Shown here: positions 1-6,708 of the stretch, piece after piece | How positions within the stretch are numbered: position 1 is the stretch's first letter | How the letters are laid out: each line of letters opens with the position of its first letter | DNA from: Phyllobacteriaceae bacterium UBA1940 | GTDB lineage: Bacteria; Pseudomonadota; Alphaproteobacteria; Rhizobiales; Rhizobiaceae | Length of the DNA stretch: 7,666 nt | Assembly (NCBI GenBank): GCA_002336975.1 | Contig: DDFA01000113.1 | Coordinates: 28,124 to 35,789 of the forward strand | Direction of reading: 5' to 3' | The notes under the pieces: generated by a model | Told to the model about the DNA's origin: nothing | Seen by the model: the letters and a program-made list of their open reading frames with translations, nothing else | Database searches by the model: none | Translations under genes and position numbers: made by a program

Positions 1-728
1 TCGGTGCCGCGGCGGATGCCGTCGACCAGCGATTCCTTGCAGCCGTATTTGTTGTCGAATTTCGACTTGGTGACCGAGTCGTTGACGTTGATCGCCGGGA
101 AGGGCAGCAGGCCCTTCTTCTGCAACTGATACAGACGGTTGACGCCGGTGGTGGTCTCTTCAGTCACGCCCTTGATGGCGTCGCGCTGCTTGGTGAAGAA
201 GCCAGGCGAGGCCTTCATGCGCTTCTTGATCTGGGCGAACAGGATTTCCTCTTCTTCCGAGCCCGGCTTCGACAGCACGTCCTCGCCCGCCTCGGCGCGC
301 GCGCCGATCAGGATATACATCGTGGCGTCGCCGCCATCGTCGAGGATCATGTTCGACAGGCCGCCATCGGCCCACTGGAAGATCTTGTCGGTGTATTCCC
401 AGTACTGCTCGAGCGTCTCGCCCTTGACGGCGAAGACGGGGACGCCGGCGGCGGCGATCGCGGCGGCGGCCTGGTCCTGGGTCGAGAAGATGTTGCAGGA
501 CGCCCAGCGCACCTCGGCGCCCAGCGCCTTCAAGGTCTCGATCAGCACCGCGGTCTGGATGGTCATGTGCAGCGAGCCGGTGATGCGCGCGCCCTTGAGC
601 GGCTGCGACGGCCCGTATTCCTCGCGCGTGGCCATCAGGCCGGGCATTTCGGTTTCGGCGATCTCGATTTCCTTGCGGCCCCAGTCCGCAAGCTTGATGT
701 CGGCGACGACGTAGTCGTTCCTGGCCAT
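1..728 (-). CDS. ahcY: S-adenosylhomocysteine hydrolase (adenosylhomocysteinase), N-terminal half, cut by the window edge
   Basis: Cytosolic NAD-dependent enzyme that splits S-adenosylhomocysteine into adenosine and homocysteine. It relieves product inhibition of methyltransferases and feeds the methionine cycle. The frame is open from ATG at 728 to the left edge, giving 242 codons; the family is usually about 430-470 residues, so roughly half is present. Recognisable landmarks are the signature [10 protein letters not shown] at residues 77-86, the DDGGD stretch at 130-134, TEETTTG at 189-195, and [11 protein letters not shown] at 220-230, whose K221 and D225 match the substrate-domain Lys/Asp pair of the family. 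The Rossmann NAD-binding domain lies outside the window. The start is supported by AGGAG (bases 742-738) nine bases upstream and by the [17 protein letters not shown] beginning. It lies 134 bases downstream of ptsH on the same strand with no clear terminator between, so read-through from the chv-PTS genes is possible alongside its own promoter. Confidence 0.97.
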   Translation of the reverse strand, partial: MARNDYVVADIKLADWGRKEIEIAETEMPGLMATREEYGPSQPLKGARITGSLHMTIQTAVLIETLKALGAEVRWASCNIFSTQDQAAAAIAAAGVPVFAVKGETLEQYWEYTDKIFQWADGGLSNMILDDGGDATMYILIGARAEAGEDVLSKPGSEEEEILFAQIKKRMKASPGFFTKQRDAIKGVTEETTTGVNRLYQLQKKGLLPFPAINVNDSVTKSKFDNKYGCKESLVDGIRRGT

Positions 729-794
729 GGTGCTGAACTCCTGATTTGCGGTCGCAAGAAAACGCCCCGGCGGCGGGACCGTAAGGTAGCGGTG

Positions 795-822
795 ATCTAA
801 CAGAGCCAGTGATGTCCGGCAA
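795..822 (-). promoter_or_regulatory. possible sigma-70-type promoter of ahcY
   Basis: On the minus strand TTGCCG (bases 822-817) and TTAGAT (800-795) are separated by 16 bases and could be -35 and -10 boxes, with transcription starting about 60 bases ahead of the ahcY ATG. Both boxes are imperfect and the assignment rests on pattern alone. The position, directly downstream of the 829-844 palindrome, makes it a little more plausible. Confidence 0.3.
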
Positions 823-828
823 TAGGAT

Positions 829-844
829 ATAAAGAAATCTTTAT
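829..844. promoter_or_regulatory. 16-bp perfect inverted repeat upstream of ahcY, candidate operator
   Basis: The sequence ATAAAGA-AA-TCTTTAT has two perfect 7-base arms around a 2-base centre. It lies in the ptsH-ahcY gap, about 100 bases ahead of the ahcY start and just upstream of the possible -35 box. It is AT-rich in a GC-rich setting and no T-run follows in the direction of transcription, so it looks like a protein-binding site and not a terminator. ArsR-family regulators responding to S-adenosylhomocysteine are known to control ahcY in several proteobacteria, and this symmetric AT-rich site would suit such a dimer. The link to that family is inference. Confidence 0.5.
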
Positions 845-862
845 CTCTGCATGTGCGAGACG

Positions 863-1156
863 TCAGACCTCTTCGCCGAAACGATTGTCGATCAGTTCGA
901 CCAACGCGTCGAGGGCCGCGACGGCGTCGGTCCCGCTGGCCGAAATGTCGATGGAGCAGCCGGGGCTGGCTGCGAGCATCATCAGACCCATGATCGAGGT
1001 GCCGCCAACGATGACGCCGTCTTTGTGGACATGGACCTGGGCGTCGAAGCGGCTGACCGTCTGCACGAATTTCGCGGACGCGCGCGCATGCAGACCGCGC
1101 TGGTTGACGATCTTGACCGATCTCGACACCGCGCCGGCTTCCGCATCCACGCTCAT
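863..1156 (-). CDS. ptsH: HPr phosphocarrier protein of an incomplete PTS
   Basis: Small cytosolic phosphocarrier of 97 residues (the family is usually 85-100). It accepts phosphate from enzyme I on a histidine and passes it to EIIA proteins, and it can be phosphorylated on a serine by HPr kinase. The active-site motif RGLHARAS contains H23. The kinase-target region TSIMGLMML contains S54, in the same SIMG context as Ser46 of Bacillus HPr. Both regulatory residues are therefore present, in keeping with hprK two genes upstream. The ATG overlaps the stop of the EIIA gene in an ATGA (1156-1153) and no strong ribosome-binding site precedes it, so translation is probably coupled. No EIIB or EIIC permease gene is seen, which fits the regulatory, non-transport PTS known in rhizobia and Brucella. 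Enzyme I must be encoded elsewhere. Confidence 0.96.
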   Translation of the reverse strand: MSVDAEAGAVSRSVKIVNQRGLHARASAKFVQTVSRFDAQVHVHKDGVIVGGTSIMGLMMLAASPGCSIDISASGTDAVAALDALVELIDNRFGEEV

Positions 1157-1554
1157 TTGCCCGTCAGCACCTGGCTTGCAACATTGATATATTTACGCCC
1201 GGCTTCCTGCGCCGTCAGCACAGCCGTCTGGATATCATCCTGCAGGTGGACGCTCGACAGCTTGATCAGCATCGGCAGGTTCATGCCGGCAATGACTTCG
1301 ACGCGACCAGGCTTCATCACCGAGATCGCGAGATTGGACGGCGTGCCGCCAAACATGTCGGTCAGGACGATAACGCCGGTTCCGGTGTCGGCCCGGTCGA
1401 CGGCGGCCATGATATCTCGGCGCCGGCCTTCCATGTCGTCGTCGGGTCCAATGCATACGGTTTCAAGGCCCGGCTGCGGTCCAACCACATGCTCGACGGC
1501 ATTGCGAAATTCGTCTGCGAGGCGACCGTGCGTCACGAGCACGAGACCTATCAT
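1153..1554 (-). CDS. manX: PTS EIIA component, mannose/sorbose family, regulatory type
   Basis: Single-domain cytosolic EIIA(Man) protein that would accept phosphate from HPr. From the ATG at 1554 it has 133 residues, the size of a lone EIIA domain. The N-terminal strand [10 protein letters not shown] carries the phosphorylatable histidine (H9), and [10 protein letters not shown] near residues 65-74 is the conserved family motif. A GTG at 1560 would add two residues. I prefer the ATG because a GGGAG element sits about 10 bases ahead of it but only 4 from the GTG, and because family members typically begin [10 protein letters not shown]. The gene lies 78 bases downstream of hprK across a hairpin and overlaps ptsH by 4 bases. 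Without EIIB/EIIC partners its output is probably regulatory: in relatives this protein, with HPr and HprK, affects succinate-mediated catabolite control. That role is family knowledge, not visible here. Confidence 0.94.
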   Translation of the reverse strand: MIGLVLVTHGRLADEFRNAVEHVVGPQPGLETVCIGPDDDMEGRRRDIMAAVDRADTGTGVIVLTDMFGGTPSNLAISVMKPGRVEVIAGMNLPMLIKLSSVHLQDDIQTAVLTAQEAGRKYINVASQVLTGK

Positions 1555-1600
1555 CGACACTTGGCTCCCGCTGCGCCCCTGGACGGAACGCCATTCACTG

Positions 1601-1624
1601 GCGCATCGGCTCTCGCCGATCCGC
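1601..1624 (-). other. GNRA-capped hairpin in the hprK-EIIA intercistronic mRNA
   Basis: In the transcript, ATCGGC-GAGA-GCCGAT forms a perfect 6-bp stem with a GAGA (GNRA-type) tetraloop at 1605-1620. Three further G-C pairs extend it across a single G-G mismatch. It begins nine bases after the hprK stop codon. No U-run follows, so it is not a standard terminator. It could be an mRNA stability or processing element, or simply chance in GC-rich DNA. Confidence 0.4.
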
Positions 1625-1632
1625 AGAGTCGG

Positions 1633-2181
1633 TTATGTTGTCTGCCCAATGCGGCTTGGCAAGCCCAAATCGTCGTGATTTTGCCGCTTAGCCGGCTGCC
1701 GGTCGTTTGGCCGCAGCACAGACGCGACGATGGCCTCGACGGCAAGGCCGGCGACAGCCGTGTGGCGCGCCTGCAACTGAACGGCCGGCAAGGCGACGCC
1801 TGAAAGCTCGATCTGCCGGCCGGATGCCTGCGGCATGCGGGCGGTCCCTTCCGCCAGTTCGACGACCAGATCAATGACCGCCGCCGGCTCGTGCCCGACC
1901 GCAACAGGCCCAAAGCCGCGAATCTCGGCCAGGCCGGCGATCGCCTGTGGTGCGTAGGCGACAAGCCGGCCCGCGCGCGCCGCGACAAACACCTGGTCGT
2001 CGCCGACCAGACGGGCAAAGCGGCCGGTCGCCCGCCAGCGCTCGACCAGCGTCAGCGCGAGAGACGTTTTTCCCGACCCCGATTCGCCTGTGACCGCCAC
2101 CCCGCGATCGCCCAGCACGACGACACAGGCATGGACGTTGATCGCGTCGGGCGGCATGCCCTGCCGGGCCGAGGGGATCAT
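1633..2181 (-). CDS. hprK: HPr kinase/phosphorylase, short alphaproteobacterial form
   Basis: ATP-dependent kinase (and possibly phosphorylase) acting on the regulatory serine of HPr. It has 182 residues and contains only the catalytic domain; the Firmicute enzymes are about 310 residues with an extra N-terminal domain. Visible motifs are the P-loop GESGSGKTS at 32-40, the acidic pair D61-D62 in LVGDDQV, and the HPrK signature beginning EIRGFGPV at 86-93. After about residue 150 the chain is polar (ending near RPNDRQPAKRQ and RIGQTT) and has no motif I recognise. The ATG overlaps the chvG stop codon in an ATGA (2181-2178), so it is probably translated by coupling to the sensor kinase gene; no good ribosome-binding site is visible. 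Its substrate HPr is encoded two genes downstream. In Brucella the equivalent protein has been linked to the BvrR/BvrS system, which fits this gene order. Confidence 0.94.
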   Translation of the reverse strand: MIPSARQGMPPDAINVHACVVVLGDRGVAVTGESGSGKTSLALTLVERWRATGRFARLVGDDQVFVAARAGRLVAYAPQAIAGLAEIRGFGPVAVGHEPAAVIDLVVELAEGTARMPQASGRQIELSGVALPAVQLQARHTAVAGLAVEAIVASVLRPNDRQPAKRQNHDDLGLPSRIGQTT

Positions 2182-3953
2182 TCGGTCGGCAGCGAGATGA
2201 CGAAGCGCGCGCCGCGAATGTCGCCGGGCTTGCCGCCGGTGACGTTCTCGGCGGTCAGCGTGCCGTTGTGGGCTTCGACGATCTGCCGGCTGATCGACAG
2301 GCCGAGGCCGGAATTCTGCCCGAACGCTTCAGTGCCGGGGCGATCGGTGTAGAAGCGTTCGAAGATGCGGTCGATGTTTTCGGCGCGGATGCCCGGGCCG
2401 TTGTCCTCAACGGTCACCACGATGCGTCGGCTGGTGCGCGACAGCGCCACGACGATGCGGCCCGTTTCGTCGGGCACGAAGGAGCGCGCGTTTTCGATCA
2501 GGTTGGTGACCACCTGTCCGAGGCGCAGATCGTGGCCGATCACCGTCCAGCCGCTGGCGCCCGGCGGCAACTTGCCGGCCTTGACCTCGATGTCGACGTG
2601 TTTCTTGTGGCGGCCGCCGTCGCGGGCGATCGAGACCAGTTCGTTGACGAGTTGCATCAGGTCGACGCGCTGCGAATCCTCGCGCGCCAGTTCCGCATCG
2701 AGACGCGAGGCGTCGGAAATGTCGGTGATCAGCCGGTCGAGACGGCGCACGTCATGCTGGATGACGTCCATCAGCCGCTTGCGCGACTCGTCGTTCCTGG
2801 CCAGCGGCAGGGTCTCGACCGCGCTGCGCAGCGAGGTCAGCGGGTTCTTCAATTCGTGGCTGACATCGGCGGCAAAACTCTCGATCGCCTCGATGCGGGC
2901 GTAGAGCGCATTGGTCATGTCGCGCAGCGCGATCGACAGATTGCCGATCTCGTCCTGGCGATAGGAGAAGTCGGGAATTTCCTCGCGGTTCTTGACGCCG
3001 CGCCGCACCCGCACCGCCGCCGCCGCCAGCCGGCGCAGCGGATTTGCGATCGTCGAGGCCAGCAGCAGCGACAGGATCGCCATGACGAAGGCGGCGACGC
3101 CGAAGACGCGCAGGATCGCCTGACGCTCGCCGGCGAGGATATTGTCGATGTCGCCGCCTTCCGTCGACAGCATCAGCACGCCGAGCACGCCGCGGAACCG
3201 CTGTACCGGAACGGCGACCGACACGACCTGCTCGCCGTCTTCATTGACACGCACCACCGTGGCGCGATTGCCGGTCAGCGCCTTGATCACCTCGGGATAG
3301 ATCGCGCCGCTGCCGCCGGGCTGCTCGCGATAGACCGGCAGATTGTTGGGGGCGAAGAAGTCGGTGACCGATTTCAGCGCCCGTTCGTAGAAACTGCGCT
3401 CCACCTTTTCGATCGGCGGCAGCTGGTAGCGCAGGATCTGGCCGCGCGAATAGAGATGTTTGGAATCGAGCAGCAGGTTGGCGTCGCGGTCGAAAATGCG
3501 GGCGCGGGTGCGCGTCGGCGAGATCAGCCGGCGCAGCACCGGCGCGACGACCTCCGGGTTGATCGGAAAGTCGAGGCTGTCGAGCTGGTCGGTCGACGGC
3601 CCGACGCTTTCGCCGGCCTGGAGTTCGAGCAGTTTTTGCGGATCGATGGTGATCGCGTCGGTCTCGACGCTGGCCGACGCGGCGATGGCCGCGGCGATGA
3701 TCTCGCTCTGCGTCATCAGGCTTTCGACCCGCGCCTCGATCAGCCCCTCGCGGAACTGGCTCAGATAGAGCACGCCGGACACCAGCACCGCCAGGCCGGC
3801 CAGGTTCAGGATCAGGATGCGCCGGGTCAGGCTGGAAAAGATGTGGTGGCCAAGAAATCGCCGCAGCGACATGGCGATGCGCGCAGACAGCCGCCCGCGC
3901 CGCGCTGCGGGTCGCATCTCCGCAGGCATCCCGATGTCGGTTTCAGCCGTCAT
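2178..3953 (-). CDS. chvG: Membrane sensor histidine kinase ChvG (ExoS/BvrS family)
   Basis: Inner-membrane histidine kinase of 591 residues, close to the length of rhizobial ExoS/ChvG. Order of parts: basic cytoplasmic N-terminus (1-44); transmembrane helix near 46-64; periplasmic sensor region of about 218 residues; second transmembrane helix near 283-303; HAMP linker (about 304-355, starting NPLRRLA); dimerisation/phosphoacceptor helix with the H-box FAADVSHELKNP and H366; then the ATPase domain with N-box NLIEN (484-488), G1 DNGPG (517-521), F-box FERF (531-534) and G2 GLGL (549-552). All catalytic motifs are intact. It would phosphorylate ChvI, whose gene ends 57 bases upstream. In rhizobia the periplasmic repressor ExoR holds this sensor off, and acid or host signals release it; that gene is not in the window. 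The ATG at 3953 has only a weak ribosome-binding site (AGGTGG about 13 bases away), and internal ATGs at codons 9, 13 and 28 cannot be excluded. Confidence 0.96.
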   Translation of the reverse strand: MTAETDIGMPAEMRPAARRGRLSARIAMSLRRFLGHHIFSSLTRRILILNLAGLAVLVSGVLYLSQFREGLIEARVESLMTQSEIIAAAIAASASVETDAITIDPQKLLELQAGESVGPSTDQLDSLDFPINPEVVAPVLRRLISPTRTRARIFDRDANLLLDSKHLYSRGQILRYQLPPIEKVERSFYERALKSVTDFFAPNNLPVYREQPGGSGAIYPEVIKALTGNRATVVRVNEDGEQVVSVAVPVQRFRGVLGVLMLSTEGGDIDNILAGERQAILRVFGVAAFVMAILSLLLASTIANPLRRLAAAAVRVRRGVKNREEIPDFSYRQDEIGNLSIALRDMTNALYARIEAIESFAADVSHELKNPLTSLRSAVETLPLARNDESRKRLMDVIQHDVRRLDRLITDISDASRLDAELAREDSQRVDLMQLVNELVSIARDGGRHKKHVDIEVKAGKLPPGASGWTVIGHDLRLGQVVTNLIENARSFVPDETGRIVVALSRTSRRIVVTVEDNGPGIRAENIDRIFERFYTDRPGTEAFGQNSGLGLSISRQIVEAHNGTLTAENVTGGKPGDIRGARFVISLPTE

Positions 3954-4010
3954 TCAGTCTCGCTTGCCACCTGTTCCAGCCGGCTACAACGCGCCGGCGC
4001 GATCGGTTCA

Positions 4011-4712
4011 TCACATCTCGCGGAACCGGTAGCCGACGCCATAGAGCGTCTCGATCATGTCGAAGTCGTCGTCAACCGACTTGAACTTCTTGCGCAGCCG
4101 CTTGATGTGGCTGTCGATCGTCCGGTCGTCCACATAGACCTGCTCATCATAGGCCGAATCCATCAGCGCGTCACGGCTCTTGACCACGCCTGGCCGCTGG
4201 GCGAGCGAATGCAGGATCAGAAACTCGGTGACCGTGAGGGTCACAGGCTCGCCCTTCCAGGTGCAGGTGTGGCGTTCCTGGTCCATCACCAGCTGGCCGC
4301 GCTCCAGCGAACGCGCCTGCTGGCCCGGCGCTTTCGCCGCCGCGTCCTTGGCGGCGCCGCGCCTGAGCACGGCGCGCACGCGCTCCACCAGGAGCCGCTG
4401 CGAGAACGGCTTCTTGATAAAATCGTCGGCGCCCATCTTGAGACCGAACAGTTCGTCGATCTCGTCGTCCTTCGAGGTCAGGAAGATCACCGGAAGGTCG
4501 GTCTTCTGGCGCAGACGGCGCAGCAGCTCCATGCCGTCCATGCGCGGCATCTTGATGTCGAGGATCGCCAGGTTCGGCGGCCTTGCCGACAGTCCCTCGA
4601 GCGCGGACGCGCCGTCGGTATAAGTCTCCACGCGGTAGCCCTCGGACTCCAGTGCGATCGACACCGAAGTGAGAATATTGCGATCGTCGTCAACCAGGGC
4701 GATCGTTGCCAT
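4011..4712 (-). CDS. chvI: Response regulator ChvI (OmpR/PhoB family, BvrR orthologue)
   Basis: DNA-binding response regulator of 233 residues, paired with ChvG. It controls envelope, exopolysaccharide, motility and acid-response genes in rhizobia and virulence genes in Agrobacterium and Brucella. The receiver domain begins [12 protein letters not shown], with acidic residues D8-D10, phosphoacceptor D52 in [14 protein letters not shown]79 in FLTSKD and K101 in FIKKPF. The C-terminal winged-helix domain includes [33 protein letters not shown] and the ending [12 protein letters not shown] chose the ATG at 4712 because AAGGAG lies nine bases upstream and because known ChvI proteins begin at this point. 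An in-frame ATG at 4730 would add MKEPFD; the frame stays open to 4826 but that extension looks non-coding. It is the first gene of the leftward cluster and is transcribed away from pckA. Confidence 0.97.
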   Translation of the reverse strand: MATIALVDDDRNILTSVSIALESEGYRVETYTDGASALEGLSARPPNLAILDIKMPRMDGMELLRRLRQKTDLPVIFLTSKDDEIDELFGLKMGADDFIKKPFSQRLLVERVRAVLRRGAAKDAAAKAPGQQARSLERGQLVMDQERHTCTWKGEPVTLTVTEFLILHSLAQRPGVVKSRDALMDSAYDEQVYVDDRTIDSHIKRLRKKFKSVDDDFDMIETLYGVGYRFREM

Positions 4713-4740
4713 ATCGAACGGCTCCTTCATGAGGATGTGT

Positions 4741-4758
4741 CCCTTCTTTTGCGAAGGG
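4741..4758 (-). other. hairpin in the chvI 5' leader
   Basis: The chvI transcript can form CCCTTC-GCAAAA-GAAGGG, a 6-bp stem with a 6-base loop, ending 28 bases before the preferred chvI ATG and 10 before the alternative ATG at 4730. The 3' arm contains the AAGAAGGGA that would act as ribosome-binding site for the upstream start, so folding would hide it. The same 5' arm could also pair with GAAGG of the preferred ribosome-binding site. No U-run follows. Function is inference. Confidence 0.35.
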
Positions 4759-4841
4759 GTGTTGCGGACAAACTGGGTACAAAATGTGGCAGCGCGCTCC
4801 AACAACTGCAATCCCGCGCGACACAATGGCGATCTTCAAAG

Positions 4842-4869
4842 AATATAAACGATTTAACCAGAACTCAAA
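4842..4869 (-). promoter_or_regulatory. possible chvI promoter
   Basis: On the minus strand TATATT (4847-4842) is a good -10 match. TTGAGT (4868-4863) or TTTGAG (4869-4864) lies 15-16 bases upstream as a partial -35 match. Transcription would start near 4835, leaving a leader of about 120 bases before chvI. The spacing is short for a sigma-70 promoter and nothing else supports the call. Confidence 0.35.
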
Positions 4870-4898
4870 ATCTTTAAATCGATTAATGATTTGAAATC
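4851..4898. promoter_or_regulatory. AT-rich regulatory island between chvI and pckA with clustered GATTT/AAATC motifs
   Basis: This stretch is strongly AT-rich against GC-rich flanks. It holds GATTT or its complement AAATC at 4851, 4868, 4876, 4888 and 4894. Within it are an 8-base palindrome with a central CG (AATCGATT, 4877-4884; TAAATCGATTAA extends it imperfectly) and an 11-base inverted repeat GATTT-G-AAATC (4888-4898). A CG-centred palindrome is the usual shape of LacI-family operators, and a LacI-family regulator (PckR) controls pckA in Sinorhizobium. Autoregulation by ChvI is an alternative. I cannot match either known motif from memory, so which protein binds is open. Confidence 0.4.
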
Positions 4899-4943
4899 GC
4901 TGATCTTTTCTGTTTTCCACGCTGGCGATGATGGCGTTGGCCC

Positions 4944-4972
4944 CTGACAGATAGTCGGCGGGCCGATTTTTT
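4944..4972 (+). promoter_or_regulatory. weak candidate pckA promoter
   Basis: CTGACA (4944-4949) followed after 17 bases by an all-T hexamer (4967-4972) could be -35 and -10 boxes, giving a leader of about 27 bases. The -10 is poor. An alternative is TTGAAA (4891-4896) inside the AT-rich island, but it too lacks a convincing -10. pckA must have a promoter in this gap, since it is divergent from chvI; its exact place is uncertain. Confidence 0.2.
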
Positions 4973-5006
4973 ACATCTGGACCTGGTCGCGGACAGGAGG
5001 ATCAAA

Positions 5007-6623
5007 ATGCCCAAGACGGAAACCGGCGCGTTCAACAAATCGTGCGGAATCAGCGCCAGCGGCCTCTCCGGCCTGGGCGCGGTCCGCTACAATCTCGAAG
5101 CAGCCGACCTCTATGAGCTGGCGCTGCGCGGCGGCGAAGCCAGGCTGACGGCGAATGGCGCGCTCGTCGCCTATACCGGCCAGCACACCGGCCGTTCGCC
5201 CAAGGACAAGTTCGTGGTGCGCGACGCCAACACCGAAAACAAGGTGTGGTGGGACAACAACAAGTCGATCTCGCCGGCCCAGTTCGAGGCGCTGCACGCC
5301 GATTTCGTCGCCCACGCCAGATCGAAGGACCTGTTCGTCCAGGACCTGCGCGGCGGCGCCGATCCGGCCAACACGCTGCCGGTGCGCGTCATTGCCGAGT
5401 TCGCCTGGCACTCGCTGTTCATCCGCAACCTGCTGATCCGCCCCGAACGCGCCGAGCTGGCGACGTTCGTTCCGAAGATGACCATCATCAACCTGCCGTC
5501 GTTCAAGGCCGATCCGGCCCGCCACGGCACGCGCACCGACACCGTGATCGCGGTCGACCTGACCCGCATGATCGTGCTGATCGGCGGCACGGCTTACGCG
5601 GGCGAGATGAAAAAGTCCGTCTTCACCGCGCTGAACTACCTGCTGCCGGACAATGGCGTCATGCCGATGCACTGCTCGGCCAATGTCGGCCCGGCCGGCG
5701 ATTCGGCGGTGTTCTTCGGCCTGTCGGGCACCGGCAAGACGACCTTGTCGGCCGATCCGTCGCGCACGCTGATCGGCGACGACGAGCACGGCTGGGGCAA
5801 GGACGGCATCTTCAACTTTGAGGGCGGCTGCTACGCCAAGACGATCCGGCTGTCGGCCGAAGCCGAACCGGAAATCTACGCCACGACGCAGCGGTTCGGA
5901 ACGGTGCTCGAAAACGTCGTGCTCGACGACCGCCGCCGCCCGGATTTCGACGACGGATCGCTGACCGAAAACACCCGTTGCGCCTATCCGCTCGACTTCA
6001 TCCCCAACGCCAGCGGGACCGGCCGCGCCGGCCATCCGAAGAATATCATCATGCTGACCGCCGACGCGTTTGGCGTGATGCCGCCGATCGCAAGGCTGAC
6101 GCCGGCGCAGGCGATGTATCACTTCCTGTCCGGCTACACCGCCAAGGTGGCCGGCACCGAGCGCGGCGTCACCGAGCCGGAAGCGACCTTCTCCACCTGC
6201 TTCGGCGCGCCGTTCATGCCGCGTCATCCGTCGGAATACGGCAACCTGCTGCGCAAGCTGATCGCGGAACACAAGGTCGATTGCTGGCTGGTCAACACCG
6301 GCTGGACCGGCGGCGCCTATGGCGTCGGCAAGCGCATGCCGATCAAGGCGACGCGCGCGCTGCTGACGGCGGCGCTCGACGGGTCGCTGAAGGATGTCGA
6401 ATTCCGCACCGATCCGAATTTCGGCTTCGAAGCGCCGGTCGCCGTGGCGGGCGTCGACAGCGTCATCCTCGATCCGCGTTCGACCTGGTCCGATCCGGCC
6501 GCCTATGACAACCAGGCCAAGAAGCTGGTCTCGATGTTCATCGACAATTTCGGCAAGTTCGAGGACCATGTCGACGCATCGGTCAGGGGCGCTGCGCCGC
6601 AGCTGCGGCAGGCGGCCGAATAG
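5007..6623 (+). CDS. pckA: Phosphoenolpyruvate carboxykinase (ATP-dependent)
   Basis: Cytosolic enzyme converting oxaloacetate and ATP to PEP, CO2 and ADP, the entry step of gluconeogenesis during growth on C4-dicarboxylates. It has 538 residues, the usual length for the ATP-type enzyme. Visible landmarks are R63 in [10 protein letters not shown]197 and K202-K203 in [13 protein letters not shown]222 in MHCSAN, the P-loop GLSGTGKTT (238-246), the metal-binding GDDEHGW (257-263) and R324 in ENTRCAYPL. All expected active-site motifs are intact. The ATG at 5007 has an excellent AGGAGG six bases upstream, and the gene ends in TAG just before a strong terminator. It is transcribed away from chvI, an arrangement known from Sinorhizobium. 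Its product PEP is the phosphoryl donor of the PTS whose HprK, EIIA and HPr are encoded across the divergent promoter region. Confidence 0.98.
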   Translation: MPKTETGAFNKSCGISASGLSGLGAVRYNLEAADLYELALRGGEARLTANGALVAYTGQHTGRSPKDKFVVRDANTENKVWWDNNKSISPAQFEALHADFVAHARSKDLFVQDLRGGADPANTLPVRVIAEFAWHSLFIRNLLIRPERAELATFVPKMTIINLPSFKADPARHGTRTDTVIAVDLTRMIVLIGGTAYAGEMKKSVFTALNYLLPDNGVMPMHCSANVGPAGDSAVFFGLSGTGKTTLSADPSRTLIGDDEHGWGKDGIFNFEGGCYAKTIRLSAEAEPEIYATTQRFGTVLENVVLDDRRRPDFDDGSLTENTRCAYPLDFIPNASGTGRAGHPKNIIMLTADAFGVMPPIARLTPAQAMYHFLSGYTAKVAGTERGVTEPEATFSTCFGAPFMPRHPSEYGNLLRKLIAEHKVDCWLVNTGWTGGAYGVGKRMPIKATRALLTAALDGSLKDVEFRTDPNFGFEAPVAVAGVDSVILDPRSTWSDPAAYDNQAKKLVSMFIDNFGKFEDHVDASVRGAAPQLRQAAE

Positions 6624-6652
6624 GGCCGCCGGTCTGCTGTCTCCAGTAAGTC

Positions 6653-6683
6653 AGGCCCGGCCGCGCGCCGGGCCTTTTCTTTT
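6653..6683 (+). terminator. Rho-independent terminator after pckA
   Basis: AGGCCCGGC and GCCGGGCCT form a 9-bp GC-rich stem around a 5-base loop (cgcgc), followed by TTTTCTTTT ending at 6683. It begins 30 bases after the pckA stop codon and ends only 25 bases before the arfB start, so it should separate pckA transcription from arfB at least partly. Confidence 0.88.
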
Positions 6684-6708
6684 GCGTGCCGGCGCGCGAC
6701 ATAGGGCG

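Noticed and set aside
829..844. Reading the palindrome as the ptsH terminator
   Set aside because: The stem is AT-rich with only a 2-base centre and no T-tract follows in the transcription direction.
851..1803. Overlapping plus-strand open frames of 185 and 275 codons across ptsH, EIIA and hprK
   Set aside because: The opposite strand carries three conserved proteins with intact motifs. These frames show no domain and no convincing ribosome-binding site.
3990..4001. 12-base palindrome CGCGCCGGCGCG in the chvI-chvG gap
   Set aside because: It has no loop to form a hairpin, and such GC-only palindromes are expected by chance in this genome. The 57-base gap is also too short for a full RIME-type rhizobial intergenic element.
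4713..4826. N-terminal extension of ChvI to an ATG at 4826
   Set aside because: The extra 38 residues are unlike any receiver domain, cross the leader hairpin, and precede a start with AAGGAG that matches the family N-terminus.
2268..4877. 869-codon open frame on the plus strand, antisense to chvG and chvI
   Set aside because: It lies opposite two intact, fully recognisable genes. Its product is dominated by Arg, Asp, His, Gln and Ala, as expected from the complement of GC-rich codons, with no domain or plausible start signal.
4690..4920. 76-codon minus-strand frame in the chvI-pckA control region
   Set aside because: It runs through the AT-rich promoter island and chvI leader into chvI in another frame. 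No ribosome-binding site or family resemblance is visible.
4971..6569. 532-codon open frame on the minus strand opposite pckA
   Set aside because: Complement of a GC-rich coding sequence with strong third-position bias; low-complexity Arg/Gly/Ala/Val composition and no family resemblance.
6394..6708. Long upstream extension of the arfB frame into pckA
   Set aside because: The frame is simply open in GC-rich DNA and passes through the terminator. ArfB homologues start near 6709, and the extension is out of frame with PckA, so no fusion is implied.
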